Of a DNA stretch of 64,000 nt, positions 1 to 8,160 are shown piece by piece. The notes under the pieces were generated by a model. It searched no databases. It was given only the letters and a program-made list of their open reading frames with translations, and had not been told where the DNA came from. Location: assembly GCA_004124385.1 (NCBI GenBank), contig SCKN01000006.1:1-64000 (forward strand). Reading direction: 5' to 3'. Position 1 is the first letter of the stretch; each line of letters begins with the position of its first letter. The position numbers were made by a program, and so were the translations under genes. The DNA is from Fidelibacterota bacterium (GTDB lineage: Bacteria > Fidelibacterota > Marinisomatia > Marinisomatales > TCS55).

Positions 1-74
1 TATTATAAAGATGAAATTAAATTATGTTTTGAAATGTGATATATTTCACATTTCACTTTTTTTATATAAATATG

Positions 75-146
75 AGCGGGCGATGAGAATCGAACTCACG
101 TCACGAGCTTGGGAAGCTCGGGTAATATCCATTATACGACGCCCGC
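75..146 (-). tRNA. tRNA-Gly (anticodon CCC)
   Basis: Read on the minus strand the segment folds as a full cloverleaf. It has a perfect 7-bp acceptor stem (GCGGGCG with CGCCCGC), a 5-bp anticodon stem CGAGC/GCTCG around the loop TTCCCAA, and a T-arm with GTTCGATTC. The loop places CCC at positions 34-36, so it decodes the glycine codon GGG. The discriminator base is T and no CCA tail is encoded, so CCA would be added enzymatically. It abuts the decayed region that begins just to its right. Confidence 0.93.
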
Positions 147-203
147 ATAGAGAAAAATTTAGTTGCTTAAGGTGTATAAGAAAACAAAAAGACCATTTTA
201 TTT

Positions 204-308
204 TCACGGTTTTAATTCGTAGCGTACATCTGGATTCTCGGAGTGTGGCTCATAATCTCCCCAGAATTCTTCAGCAAAATTCAGGCCGGCCTTTTCCATA
301 ACACGAAT
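204..308 (-). pseudogene. C-terminal fragment of a GNAT (RimJ-like) acetyltransferase
   Basis: The minus-strand frame ending at the stop codon 206-204 reads [20 protein letters not shown] and then about 15 more residues ending RYELKP. The 'S-I-R-V-M-E-K-x-G' motif and following strands are typical of the end of RimJ/RimL-type GNAT N-acetyltransferases, where the acetyl-CoA site is completed. Nothing upstream in this frame supplies the rest of the domain; instead the sequence runs into the repeat lipoprotein in another frame. A matching N-terminal GNAT fragment lies at about 5975-6313 on the same strand in the right order, so this is probably the other end of one broken gene. It cannot encode a functional enzyme alone. 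Confidence 0.7.
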
Positions 309-1350
309 GGAACTGTATTCCCTTCTGAATCTGTTTTGATTAACCATACATCCCAATCACCATTTCCGAAAGATTCTGTATACCCTGTTATGATATATCC
401 ACCATCTGTGGTCTGTTCAACGGACCAACCCCAATTATAACTACTTCCACCAAAGGTTTGATTCCACTCCTCATTACCATTGGAATCTGTCTTGATTAAC
501 CACACATCTATTAAACCATTCCCGAAAGATTCTGTACCACCTGTTATGATATATCCACCATCTGTGGTCTGTTCAACGGAAGAACCTCTATCATAATCAC
601 TTCCACCAAAGGTTTGGTTCCAATCTTCATTTCCATTTGAATCAGTCTTGATTAACCAGACATCATCACCACCATTCCCGAAAGATTCTGTTAAACCTGT
701 TATGATATATCCACCATCTGTGGTCTGTTCAACGGAATAACCCCTATCATAACTACTTCCACCAAAGGTCTGATTCCATACTTCGTCTCCATTCGAATCT
801 GTTTTGATTAACCAGACATCCCAACCACCATTCCCGAAGAGATTCTGTTACCTGTTATGATATATCCACCATCTGTGGTCTGTTCAACGGAATAACCATA
901 ATCATTACTACTTCCACCAAAGGTCTGATTCCACTCTTCATTCCCTTGTGAATCAGTTTTAATTAACCAGACATCATATTCACCATTTCCGAAAGATTCT
1001 GTACCACCTGTAATAATATATCCACCATCGGTGGTCTGTTCAACGGAATAACCCCTATCATAACTACTTCCACCAAAGGTCTGATTCCATACTTCGTCTC
1101 CATTGGAATCTGTTTTGATTAACCAGATATCAAAATCACCATTCCCGAAAGACTCTGTAAAACCTGTTATGATATATCCACCATCTGTGGTTTGTTGAAC
1201 AGAATACCCACCATCATAATCACCTCCCCCAAAGGTTTTTACAAATACTACAGTTTCTTCAGTCGTTTCGATACTCGTATCTTCTTTCTCATCATCACAA
1301 CCAACAAAAAGAAACAAAAGAGGTATTATCAGTAATAATGTTTTATTCAT
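281..1350 (-). pseudogene. Frameshifted lipoprotein made of ~51-residue beta-type repeats
   Basis: The product starts MNKTLLLIIPLLFLFVGC, a lipoprotein signal peptide with a plausible lipobox ending in Cys18, followed by an acidic linker. About six tandem repeats of ~51 residues follow, each with the pattern TFGG-S[39 protein letters not shown]. Such repeats are seen in secreted or surface proteins and probably form propeller-like beta structure; that is inference. The frame from 1350 breaks in the fourth repeat near 838-856, where the DNA copy is one base shorter than its sister repeats. The repeat frame resumes and stays open down to 281, where it leaves the repeat pattern and runs over the GNAT remnant. 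It is either a pseudogene or carries one sequencing indel; its 3' end is also lost. Confidence 0.75.
330..1230 (-). repeat. Tandem ~153-bp DNA repeats inside the lipoprotein gene
   Basis: Near-identical blocks such as TATATCCACCATCTGTGG, CCACCAAAGGT and CCCGAAAGATTCTGTA recur at about 153-155-bp intervals (around 395, 550, 705, 860, 1015 and 1170). Identity between copies is high at the DNA level, suggesting recent duplication or gene conversion, and makes this array a likely site of copy-number change and of assembly collapse. Confidence 0.85.
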
Positions 1351-1414
1351 TTCAGATACAATTTACAAAATATTATTCTATAAAAAACAAAACCCCACCA
1401 GTCTAAATATCTAT

Positions 1415-1447
1415 AAGCAAAAACCCCGCTGCTGCGGGGCTCTTGCT
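1415..1447 (-). terminator. Rho-independent terminator of the D-amino-acid cassette
   Basis: On the minus strand a GCCCCGC-AGCA-GCGGGGT hairpin (arms 1434-1439 and 1424-1429) is followed by five T. It lies about 30 bases past the stop of the D-aminoacylase gene and before the start of the repeat lipoprotein, so it ends the cassette transcript. Confidence 0.85.
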
Positions 1448-1474
1448 TAAATCCGTTGTTATTTATGATAATAA

Positions 1475-3073
1475 CTACTGAGTAGCAAGTCGACCCGGCA
1501 GATTTTCAGTTCGTTGGCCGTTATTCAAGACCAATCTGCCGTTAACTATTACTATCTCAATGCCAGAGGGATATGCCCTGGGCTCGTCATCGGTACTTTT
1601 ATCTGATAGCTTATCTGGGTCTAAAACAACTAGATCTGCAGCCATGCCTGGCGCAACACGACCACGCTTAGATAATCCTGCTGAGTCCGCCGGTAGAGAA
1701 GTCATTTTACGAATCGCCTCTTCCAGGCTAAACATTTCACGCTTAAAAACATACTCATCTAAAAATCTTATGGTGTAACAAAAACTAGACCTGTTCATGG
1801 TGAAGTTTGAGAGAGCCCCATCTGTTGCTGTTACGACACCATCGCTTTCAACAGAACAGTATGGCTCACTAAGCAGCAGATCCAGATCATCGCTGGTAGC
1901 AAAAATATGTCTTAGCATCACATTATAAAAATCCGCGCCATCAGCTAGCACCAGCTTAAAAATGCCTTCCACAGGATCACACCCAAAGGCCTCTCCTATT
2001 TCAATAAAATTCTTACCAACAAGCTCTGGATGCGCAATAGAGGAGGAAAGATAAAACATTTCTAGGCCTCCTAAACGAAGCAGGTAATTCGTGGGATGGT
2101 AGAAATGATCTCGACAGTTTTCTATTGTTTGAGGATCGGCAAGGCGTTTCAATACTTCACTCCGATCACCCTCGTATACCCACGGGGGCAAGAGAGCTAC
2201 TACCATTCCCGGCCCCCAGACATCTGGAAAGGTATCGATTCCTAGCCGCATACCCTCAACCTCTCTAGCGAGATTCACTGTTTTGAGAACACTTTCAAAC
2301 GCCCCTTCCGGTGCATAAGGGCGTGGGGCCAGGTGCGATAATTGCCCAGGAAGATCTGATCGCCTACATATATTTATCGCTTCCTCTACCGCATCCTCAA
2401 ATAATTCTCCCCTGTTACGAATGTGACTAGCATAAATACCGGAATATTTTGCAGCGACAGAGGCAAGGGCAGTCAGCTCATCCTCATCCGCGTACATGCC
2501 GGGAGAATATTCAAGGCCTGAGGATAGGCCTATAGCACCAGCACACATAGCCTCCTGAACCATGGATTTCATATTCTCCAAGTCACTGGATGAGGCCTCA
2601 GCAGTGGAGTGTCCCATAGCGGCCAGTCTCACGGATCCGTGTGGGATGAGTGGCGCGACATTGACGGAAAGTCCAGGCGATAAAAGAGCCTCCAGGTATT
2701 CATTGAATGATGTCCAAGAAAAATCGACGCCCCAGCTTTCGCTAAAGCCTATAGTATTGCGCTTGGCTAGATCCAGATTGTGTAATGGAGCAGGCCCGTG
2801 TCCGCAGTTGCCTGTTACCAGCGTCGTGATGCCTTGACGAATAGCCCCCTCATTGCGACGGTCTGCCATAAGTGAAAAATCAGAGTGGCTGTGTATATCA
2901 ATGAAGCCTGGGCATACAATCTTACCTTGCACATCAAACTCTAGATTGGCCTCTGTTGTGGATTGACTAGAGGTGGATACAATAATGCCGCCATCTACAA
3001 CAACGTCACCGGAAACCGCAGGATGCCCCTCGCCATTAATGATTTCACCGCCTCTCAACACTATGTCAACCAT
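1475..3073 (-). CDS. N-acyl-D-amino-acid deacylase (D-aminoacylase)
   Basis: This is a 532-residue member of the amidohydrolase superfamily, D-aminoacylase group, which hydrolyses N-acyl-D-amino acids to a carboxylate and a free D-amino acid. The N-terminus has the small beta-sandwich start (VLRGGEIINGEG) and then the metal-binding HSHSD (His61, His63) and the GNCG motif with Cys90 that distinguishes this group. ASHIRNRG and the late VESDG aspartate motif complete the active site, and the tail GRVAPGMAADLVVLDP closes the sandwich. Its length is normal. It is the last gene of a minus-strand cassette after a dehydratase and an AGCS transporter, 14 bases from the dehydratase, suggesting scavenging of D- or N-acyl amino acids. 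Base composition is visibly GC-richer than the core genes, consistent with transfer. Confidence 0.88.
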   Translation of the reverse strand: MVDIVLRGGEIINGEGHPAVSGDVVVDGGIIVSTSSQSTTEANLEFDVQGKIVCPGFIDIHSHSDFSLMADRRNEGAIRQGITTLVTGNCGHGPAPLHNLDLAKRNTIGFSESWGVDFSWTSFNEYLEALLSPGLSVNVAPLIPHGSVRLAAMGHSTAEASSSDLENMKSMVQEAMCAGAIGLSSGLEYSPGMYADEDELTALASVAAKYSGIYASHIRNRGELFEDAVEEAINICRRSDLPGQLSHLAPRPYAPEGAFESVLKTVNLAREVEGMRLGIDTFPDVWGPGMVVALLPPWVYEGDRSEVLKRLADPQTIENCRDHFYHPTNYLLRLGGLEMFYLSSSIAHPELVGKNFIEIGEAFGCDPVEGIFKLVLADGADFYNVMLRHIFATSDDLDLLLSEPYCSVESDGVVTATDGALSNFTMNRSSFCYTIRFLDEYVFKREMFSLEEAIRKMTSLPADSAGLSKRGRVAPGMAADLVVLDPDKLSDKSTDDEPRAYPSGIEIVIVNGRLVLNNGQRTENLPGRLATQ

Positions 3074-3087
3074 AAATAGCTCCTAAT

Positions 3088-4062
3088 CTAATTAGCATAG
3101 TTTGTGATGATATCTTGCCTGAGCTCTTTATCCACATTGCTCCCAGAAGCAATAAGACAAACAGATTTATTATTTAATTCTTTTTTCATTTTCAGTGCCC
3201 CTGCCAGCGCCGCTGCGCCTGCCCCCTCTACCAAAACATCTATTGCTTTTAGAAAAAGAGCCATGGATTCTTTTAGCTCCTCATCAGAGACGAGTATCAC
3301 ATCATCCACCACTTCAAGCATAAGATCCACGGCCTCGGGGATCGCAACCCGAACAGCGATTCCTCCAGCAAATGTATCACAACTTTCTGTATTTACTGAT
3401 GCCTTCTGCTGGAACGAGTATGACATGCACGGGGCCAGATCCGACTGGACCCCTATGATACGAGTGCCGGGGCTCTCGTGCTTAAGGACGCTTCCTATGC
3501 CACCAATGAGTGATCCATTTCCTAGAGGCACAAACACAATATCTAAAACTGCTCTCTGTTGTTTTGTGATTTCATAGCCAATTGTAGATGTACCTGCAAC
3601 AATTTCTGCAACGGCACCATCTTCAATAAATAGACAGTCATCAGGCAAATCCATTTTCTGTATGATGTCTTTAGATTCATCAAGGTCCTGCCCCAGGATT
3701 TGCAGATCCGCACCAAATGTTTTTATCAGCTCGACCTTGCTTCTGTCCGCTCCTTCTGGAACAACAACAGTAATAGGCATATCAAATTTTTTGCAGGCGT
3801 AAGCCATCGCGGATCCGTGATTACCGGTGGATGCGGTTATCACTTTTTTTACTTTACCTGAATTTTCAAGATGGTGCACTAGAGTAAGCGCACCTCGGGC
3901 CTTGAATGAATTCACCGGGGATTTATATTCATGCTTAACGTAGGTATCAGTTCCCACGATCGCGCTGATTGATTTTTCAAATTCCAGAGGCGTCTGAGAT
4001 AAATAAGGACTAATAATATTTACAGAAGAAAGTGTCTGTTCTATGGAGGGTCGCAATTTCAT
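3088..4062 (-). CDS. PLP-dependent threonine/serine dehydratase-like enzyme
   Basis: This 324-residue protein is a fold-type II PLP enzyme of the IlvA/serine racemase/hydroxyaspartate ammonia-lyase group. The Schiff-base lysine is Lys54 in NSFKARGA, the substrate loop is STGNHG (residues 78-83), and the phosphate-binding glycine loop is GNGSLIGG (181-188). It lacks the C-terminal ACT regulatory domain of biosynthetic threonine deaminase, so a catabolic dehydratase (threonine/serine to 2-oxo acid plus ammonia) or a racemase is more likely than isoleucine synthesis. It sits between the AGCS symporter and the D-aminoacylase in one transcript, consistent with amino-acid catabolism. The exact substrate cannot be read from the sequence. 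Confidence 0.82.
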   Translation of the reverse strand: MKLRPSIEQTLSSVNIISPYLSQTPLEFEKSISAIVGTDTYVKHEYKSPVNSFKARGALTLVHHLENSGKVKKVITASTGNHGSAMAYACKKFDMPITVVVPEGADRSKVELIKTFGADLQILGQDLDESKDIIQKMDLPDDCLFIEDGAVAEIVAGTSTIGYEITKQQRAVLDIVFVPLGNGSLIGGIGSVLKHESPGTRIIGVQSDLAPCMSYSFQQKASVNTESCDTFAGGIAVRVAIPEAVDLMLEVVDDVILVSDEELKESMALFLKAIDVLVEGAGAAALAGALKMKKELNNKSVCLIASGSNVDKELRQDIITNYAN

Positions 4063-4108
4063 TCAATGAAATTTATATGAACATATGATAAAATAACATA
4101 TGATTATT

Positions 4109-5453
4109 TTAGGGCTGACTAATTGTTTTTACCTCATTTCTTAGTGCAATGAGGGCAAAAAGATTTGCAAACACCATCAAACCTATAAAAATATCGGCCC
4201 AGTCCCATAGAGGCTTCACCTGAAACATTGCGCCTAGCCCGGCCAGCCCGCAATAAATCCATCTGAAAGGAATAGAAAATTTTATTCCTCCAATATGTCG
4301 AAGTGACTGCTCACAATAATATGCCCAGCCTACCATAGTGGTAAAACCAAATAGGGCAGACACGATGATAATAATGACTCCTCCAAAAGGTAGGACGCTT
4401 TTGAAAGCCATTGCAGTCATTTCAGTGCTGATAAGACCAGAAGACCATGCGCCAGTAGTCACCAGCACGAGAGCTGTCATACTTGATACGACTATAGTAT
4501 CAATAAATACACCCATCATTCCTATAAGCCCCTGACTATGAGGGTCCGAAGTTCTGGCTGCTCCATGAGCGATAGCGGCAGTGCCAATGCCCGCCTCACT
4601 AGACACTGTTCCTCTGCGAAAACCATAAGCCATAGCTCTCGCAACTGTTGCCCCGGCAAAACCTCCAGTCGCGGCTGTGTCACTAAATGCACTATCAATG
4701 ATAAGTGCAAAGGCAGCGGGGATCCCAGATAAATTGGTGTATAATATTACTAAGCAACTTACTATATAAATAAGAGCCATAGAGGGAACCAGCGTTTCTG
4801 CAACACGGCCTATGCGTCTGATGCCCCCTATTATTACAAGCCATAGGACAGATGCAAGTACGATACCGCTTATCCATTTTGGTATATCAAAATCACTAAA
4901 TAAAACCAAGGCAATAGAGTTGGACTGTGTCATGTTCCCAGCACCAAGGCCTCCAAACAGTGCTGCAATTGCAAAAAAGATACCCAGGCGTCTCATGCCT
5001 AATCCTCTATTGATGTAGACCATAGGGCCGGCTAGCATAGTCCCATCCTCAGTTTGATAGCGATACTTTACACCCAATACCGCTTCAGAATACTTTGTGG
5101 CCATACCCAATAGGGATACCGCCCACATCCAGAAAGCTGCCCCGGGGCCTCCAATAGCAATAGCGGTGGCAACGCCTGCCACATTTCCGTTCCCTATTGT
5201 CGCTGATAGAGCAGTGGTAAACGCCTGAAAAGGAGAGATGTCACCTTCTTTGTCAAATCACTCTTTTTTGAAAGCAGCACCAAACAGAAGTTTCCATGAT
5301 GTACAAAAGCGTGTAACCTGAATAAATCGTGTCTTTAATGTTAGTAGAAGACCAACACCACACAGGAGAAATATTGTCCACCCCCCCCCATACTATATCA
5401 GATATGTAAGCAGTGAAATTGTTGAACTCACTAAACCAATGCATATTTACCAC
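4109..5453 (-). pseudogene. Na+/alanine (AGCS) symporter, disrupted at its N-terminus
   Basis: The main open part (from 5182) is a multi-helix membrane protein with AGCS features: GNVAGVATAIAIGGPGA, an FWMW helix and the late helices with GWAYYCEQ. The family N-terminus is still recognisable upstream. From 5453 it reads MHWFSEFNNF to SDIVWG, then meets a run of nine G (plus-strand C run 5381-5389) that shifts the frame by +1. The correct frame continues as WTIFLLCGVGLLLTLKTRFI and KLLFGAAFKKE, then hits an in-frame TGA at 5260-5258 before FDKEGDISPFQAFTTALSAT. Two lesions, a frameshift and a nonsense codon, make it a pseudogene unless internal initiation gives a shortened carrier. It is the first gene of the D-amino-acid cassette. 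Confidence 0.8.
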
Positions 5454-5519
5454 AAACTATCACAGGGGAATGTAAGGTCAAATGTGGGAAAATAAAAAAC
5501 CTCGTAGAGGTTGGATTAA

Positions 5520-5985
5520 TTATAAATAGTCCAACCAGAACTCAAGCATTTTATTAAATAGGTGAATCCTGGCTGGATCATCAGCAATACCGTGTTTACG
5601 CATTGGGTAGAACATCATGTCGAACATGATATTTTCCTTTACCAGTTCATCGATGAAATGCCAAGAATTCTGCGGGTGTACATTATCATCATAAGTGCCA
5701 TGGACCAACAGCAAGCGGCCATGAAGATTTTTTGCAGTTTTGACGAAAGAAGTCCTTTCATAACCCTCCGGATTATCTTGGGGCCGTTTCATTGCAAATT
5801 CTGCCCATTTTGTATCGTAATAGTGCCAATCGGTGACCGGTGCCACAGATATACCTGCCTTAAACTCCTGTGTATTGGTCATGGAGTTCAGAGTAAAACT
5901 GCCACCACCACTCCAGCCCCAGATGCCAACACGGTCTGGATCCACATAAGTCTGTGACTTCAACCAACGCAATAGCCACTTCAGT
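5520..5985 (-). pseudogene. C-terminal fragment of an S9 (DPP IV-type) peptidase
   Basis: About 155 residues match the C-terminal alpha/beta-hydrolase domain of dipeptidyl-peptidase IV-like S9 enzymes. They include YVDPDRVGIWGWSGGG with the nucleophile serine, GVSVAP-like GISVAPVTDWHYYDT, LLLVHGTYDDNVHPQN with the catalytic aspartate, and the catalytic histidine in KHGI, ending normally in FWLDYL. The beta-propeller and N-terminal half of the hydrolase domain are missing. Upstream the DNA becomes the GNAT acetyltransferase fragment in a different frame, with the changeover around 5970-5990. This is a remnant left by a recombination or deletion, not a working peptidase. Confidence 0.82.
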
Positions 5986-6313
5986 TGCATACCCATTGCC
6001 CCAACAGTCTCTTTTTAAGCGCCAACCAATTTCAATGGCATTGTCTATATCTTTATCCTGTTCAAATTGAAACCACCCAATGAATTCATCTGTCTTTTTC
6101 ACATAGGCTGCAAATAAGCCAAACTCTTGCCCATTCTTGTATGAATTTAGAATTCTTGGTAATGATATATTTTTTATGTCCTCAAACGTTCTTGGTATAC
6201 CTAAAGTAATAAATTTCATTACTCGTGGATCGCTGTCTAATTGGAAGAGTAGATCAACATCATCTTTATTGAATTTCTTCAGAATTATTCTTTTGGTAGA
6301 GTGGAATTTTCAT
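5975..6313 (-). pseudogene. N-terminal fragment of a GNAT (RimJ-like) acetyltransferase
   Basis: The frame reads RIILKKFNKDDVDLLFQLDS, then DPRVMKFITLG, and later EFIGWFQFEQD and EIGWRLKRDCWGNGYATEVA. These are the first strands and the acetyl-CoA-binding loop of a GNAT. A likely start ATG lies at 6313, four bases after the GIY-YIG stop, but its frame (MKIPLY) is shifted relative to the conserved RIIL strand, so there is a 5' lesion too. The domain stops after ALVEV and passes into the S9 peptidase remnant. The missing C-terminal part would need a 'SIRVMEKAG' segment, which is found at 204-308 on the same strand. Confidence 0.75.
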
Positions 6314-6316
6314 AAA

Positions 6317-6637
6317 TCAATTATACCAAACGCCAAAGCCTTGGCTACGTAGTTGTTCTCCCAGCATTTCTTCTATTTCTTCAGCATCTTTCCGGGTAGG
6401 AATTGGATTATATTTTTCATAGAGATCCGGTCGAAGTTTAATGCCGTACACCTTTGCATACGTGTTGGACTTATACCCCTCTTTGTGCTGCTCAAACCTT
6501 AAGACAGGTTTTCGTGAAGATTGGCCTACATAGACACAACAGTCTCCTCGCATATATTTTGGATTTTTAGCTCGAAATTTCCGCTTGTCTGCCACGGCAG
6601 TGTCCAATTCTATCACATAAACATAGTAGCGTTTCAT
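6317..6637 (-). CDS. Small GIY-YIG nuclease-domain protein
   Basis: This is a 106-residue single-domain protein. The GIY strand is YYVYVIELD (residues 4-12), the YIG strand is CVYVGQS (about 34-40), and the helix after it holds the conserved arginine in RFEQHKEG. Downstream come LRPDLYEKYNPI and the acidic helix TRKDAEEIEEMLGEQLR, ending GFGVWYN. GIY-YIG domains cut DNA or RNA in repair, recombination and mobile-element proteins. Stand-alone versions of this size are common but mostly uncharacterised, so the substrate is unknown. It is intact although its neighbours are broken. Its start overlaps the stop of a 41-residue secreted ORF by four bases, suggesting translational coupling. Confidence 0.75.
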   Translation of the reverse strand: MKRYYVYVIELDTAVADKRKFRAKNPKYMRGDCCVYVGQSSRKPVLRFEQHKEGYKSNTYAKVYGIKLRPDLYEKYNPIPTRKDAEEIEEMLGEQLRSQGFGVWYN

Positions 6638-6759
6638 CTGTTTAAATCGATTTCATATTGATCAAAGACAAAGGGCGGTAGTGTTTCATTATTTGCTTCT
6701 GCAATTAAGAATGGTGTTACAATGAAAAGAATTATGAAACACTGTTTAACGTTTTTCAT
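6634..6759 (-). CDS. Short secreted-peptide ORF or N-terminal remnant (41 aa)
   Basis: The frame from ATG 6759 reads MKNVKQCFIILFIVTPFLIA followed by about 20 residues (EANNETLPPF... ending IDLNR). It has a basic start, a hydrophobic core and an Ala-x-Ala-like cleavage site, i.e. a convincing signal peptide with almost no mature protein. The stop TGA overlaps the GIY-YIG start as ATGA. I see no clear Shine-Dalgarno. It may be a tiny exported protein or the surviving 5' end of a larger secreted protein; the many fragments nearby favour the latter. Confidence 0.4.
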   Translation of the reverse strand: MKNVKQCFIILFIVTPFLIAEANNETLPPFVFDQYEIDLNR

Positions 6760-6771
6760 TTAAAACAAAAG

Positions 6772-7716
6772 TTATATTTTTTTCAGTTGTTTATTCAATA
6801 AATCAAAAAATCCATCATCATCCACTTCATAGGCCCACTGCACATTTGGTTTTCTTCCGGTCACGTTCCAAAAATCAGCCACCGTTTCACCTCGAGTTAA
6901 TTCACCCTGCGTTTCAATGGTGACATTTATGTCTTTCAGTTTAAATAATCCCGGTTTTAAAACATAGGCAATGGTGCAGGGATCATGGAGCGGTCCTCCG
7001 TCCGTGTGATATTTTTCTTCATCATACCGTTCATAAAATGCAATTAGATCTGTCATCATTTTCGCCGTTTTTGTTCCGATAGCTCGAATACGATCCAAAC
7101 GCTTGCGGCTGGTCAACACCTGATGAGTTACATCCAAACTCATAACCACAATGGGACGGCCGCACTTAAAAACAATATCCGCCGCTTCCGGATCGACATA
7201 AATATTAAACTCGGCAGATGGTGTAACATTCCCCCCTTCTTTCGCTGCGCCGCCCATAAGAATAATCTCTTTGATTTTGGGCAGAATAGTTGGTTCTTTG
7301 GCAATGGCAGTACCAATATTGGTTAAGGGCCCTGTGGGAATAAGTGTAATAGAATTATCATCTGCAGCCATAAGTGTTTCAATAATAAAATCAATTGCAT
7401 GTGTTTTTTCGAGTGGATGTTCCGGTTCATAAATGTCAATACCGTCTAATCCACTTTGGCCATGAACATATTCTGCTGTAACCAATTCCCGTTTCATGGG
7501 TTTGTCGCAGCCGGCATAGATTTCTACATCACTGCGATTACAAATTTCACACACCAGACGCGCATTTCTCTGGGTCAGATTCAGAGGCACATTTCCCGCA
7601 ACAGTGGTGACGCCCAAAATTTCAAAAATCTCTGGCGCTGAGAATGCCAAAGCCAACGCAACGGCATCATCCTGTCCGGGATCACAATCAATGATAACAG
7701 GTAATGGTTTATTCAT
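6772..7716 (-). CDS. Inosine-uridine preferring nucleoside N-ribohydrolase (IunH/RihA-like)
   Basis: This 314-residue protein belongs to the nucleoside hydrolase family, which cleaves ribonucleosides to ribose and free base with a bound Ca2+. The diagnostic N-terminal cluster is IIDCDPGQDDAVALALAF, with aspartates 10, 16 and 17 as metal ligands. The family pattern TIIPTGPLTNIG is present as ITLIPTGPLTNIGTA, the MGGAA motif follows, and the FNIYVDPEAA segment supplies ribose-binding residues. The C-terminal HDPCTIAYVL carries the last calcium-ligand aspartate. Length and motifs indicate an intact enzyme for nucleoside salvage; purine or pyrimidine preference cannot be decided. It stands alone on the minus strand. 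Confidence 0.88.
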   Translation of the reverse strand: MNKPLPVIIDCDPGQDDAVALALAFSAPEIFEILGVTTVAGNVPLNLTQRNARLVCEICNRSDVEIYAGCDKPMKRELVTAEYVHGQSGLDGIDIYEPEHPLEKTHAIDFIIETLMAADDNSITLIPTGPLTNIGTAIAKEPTILPKIKEIILMGGAAKEGGNVTPSAEFNIYVDPEAADIVFKCGRPIVVMSLDVTHQVLTSRKRLDRIRAIGTKTAKMMTDLIAFYERYDEEKYHTDGGPLHDPCTIAYVLKPGLFKLKDINVTIETQGELTRGETVADFWNVTGRKPNVQWAYEVDDDGFFDLLNKQLKKI

Positions 7717-7864
7717 TATTTAGATACATATTTATGAAATAGAAATTAGTGATTTCCATCCATATAAATGGATGGAGACATTTGCAGTTATGATTCCCGG
7801 TTATGTGTTATGTGTATTTGTGGCTATATTTTTACGGATTGTTCAATACGTTTAAGGAATTATT

Positions 7865-8160
7865 ATGCAGCGAATAAAAATATCACCTTTTTCATTTTTA
7901 CCATTTCATTAGCCACAAGTACAGGCTGGTATGAAACATTTAACACAGACGTAACGGCGGACAGTGTTTCAGGAGAATTACCATCAGATTATACGTGGTA
8001 TTGGTGGACATGGGGCACGTGTTACACAGAAAACGGACAACTCGTTTTACAAGTAGAAGCACCCAATCCCATGAATGCTGAACGTTCAACTGTTTGGCTC
8101 CAAACTGATGACGGCGACATTACACCTGACAGCGCCACTATATATATTAAAATGAAAGCG
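7865..8160 (+). pseudogene. N-terminal fragment of an exported protein, frameshifted in its signal peptide
   Basis: A good start (AAGGA six bases before ATG 7865) begins MQRIKI and then goes out of frame at an A5 run (7876-7880). In the alternate frame the signal core continues as NITFFIFTISLATSTGW, followed by YETFNTDVTADSVSGELPSD and a Trp/Tyr-rich stretch resembling a beta-sandwich start. Restoring one A would give a continuous signal peptide. The protein stops being recognisable around 8160, where the DNA turns into an alpha/beta-hydrolase frame. It is therefore both frameshifted and truncated; the full-length family is not recognised. Confidence 0.6.

Noticed and set aside
330-1230. Regular ~153-bp repeats as a possible CRISPR or satellite array
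   Set aside because: They are translated repeat units of one protein, with no unique spacers or cas genes.
5253-5453. Separate 66-residue protein on the minus strand
   Set aside because: Its first residues are the AGCS N-terminus; the rest is the frame after the G9 slip, so it is part of the symporter pseudogene.
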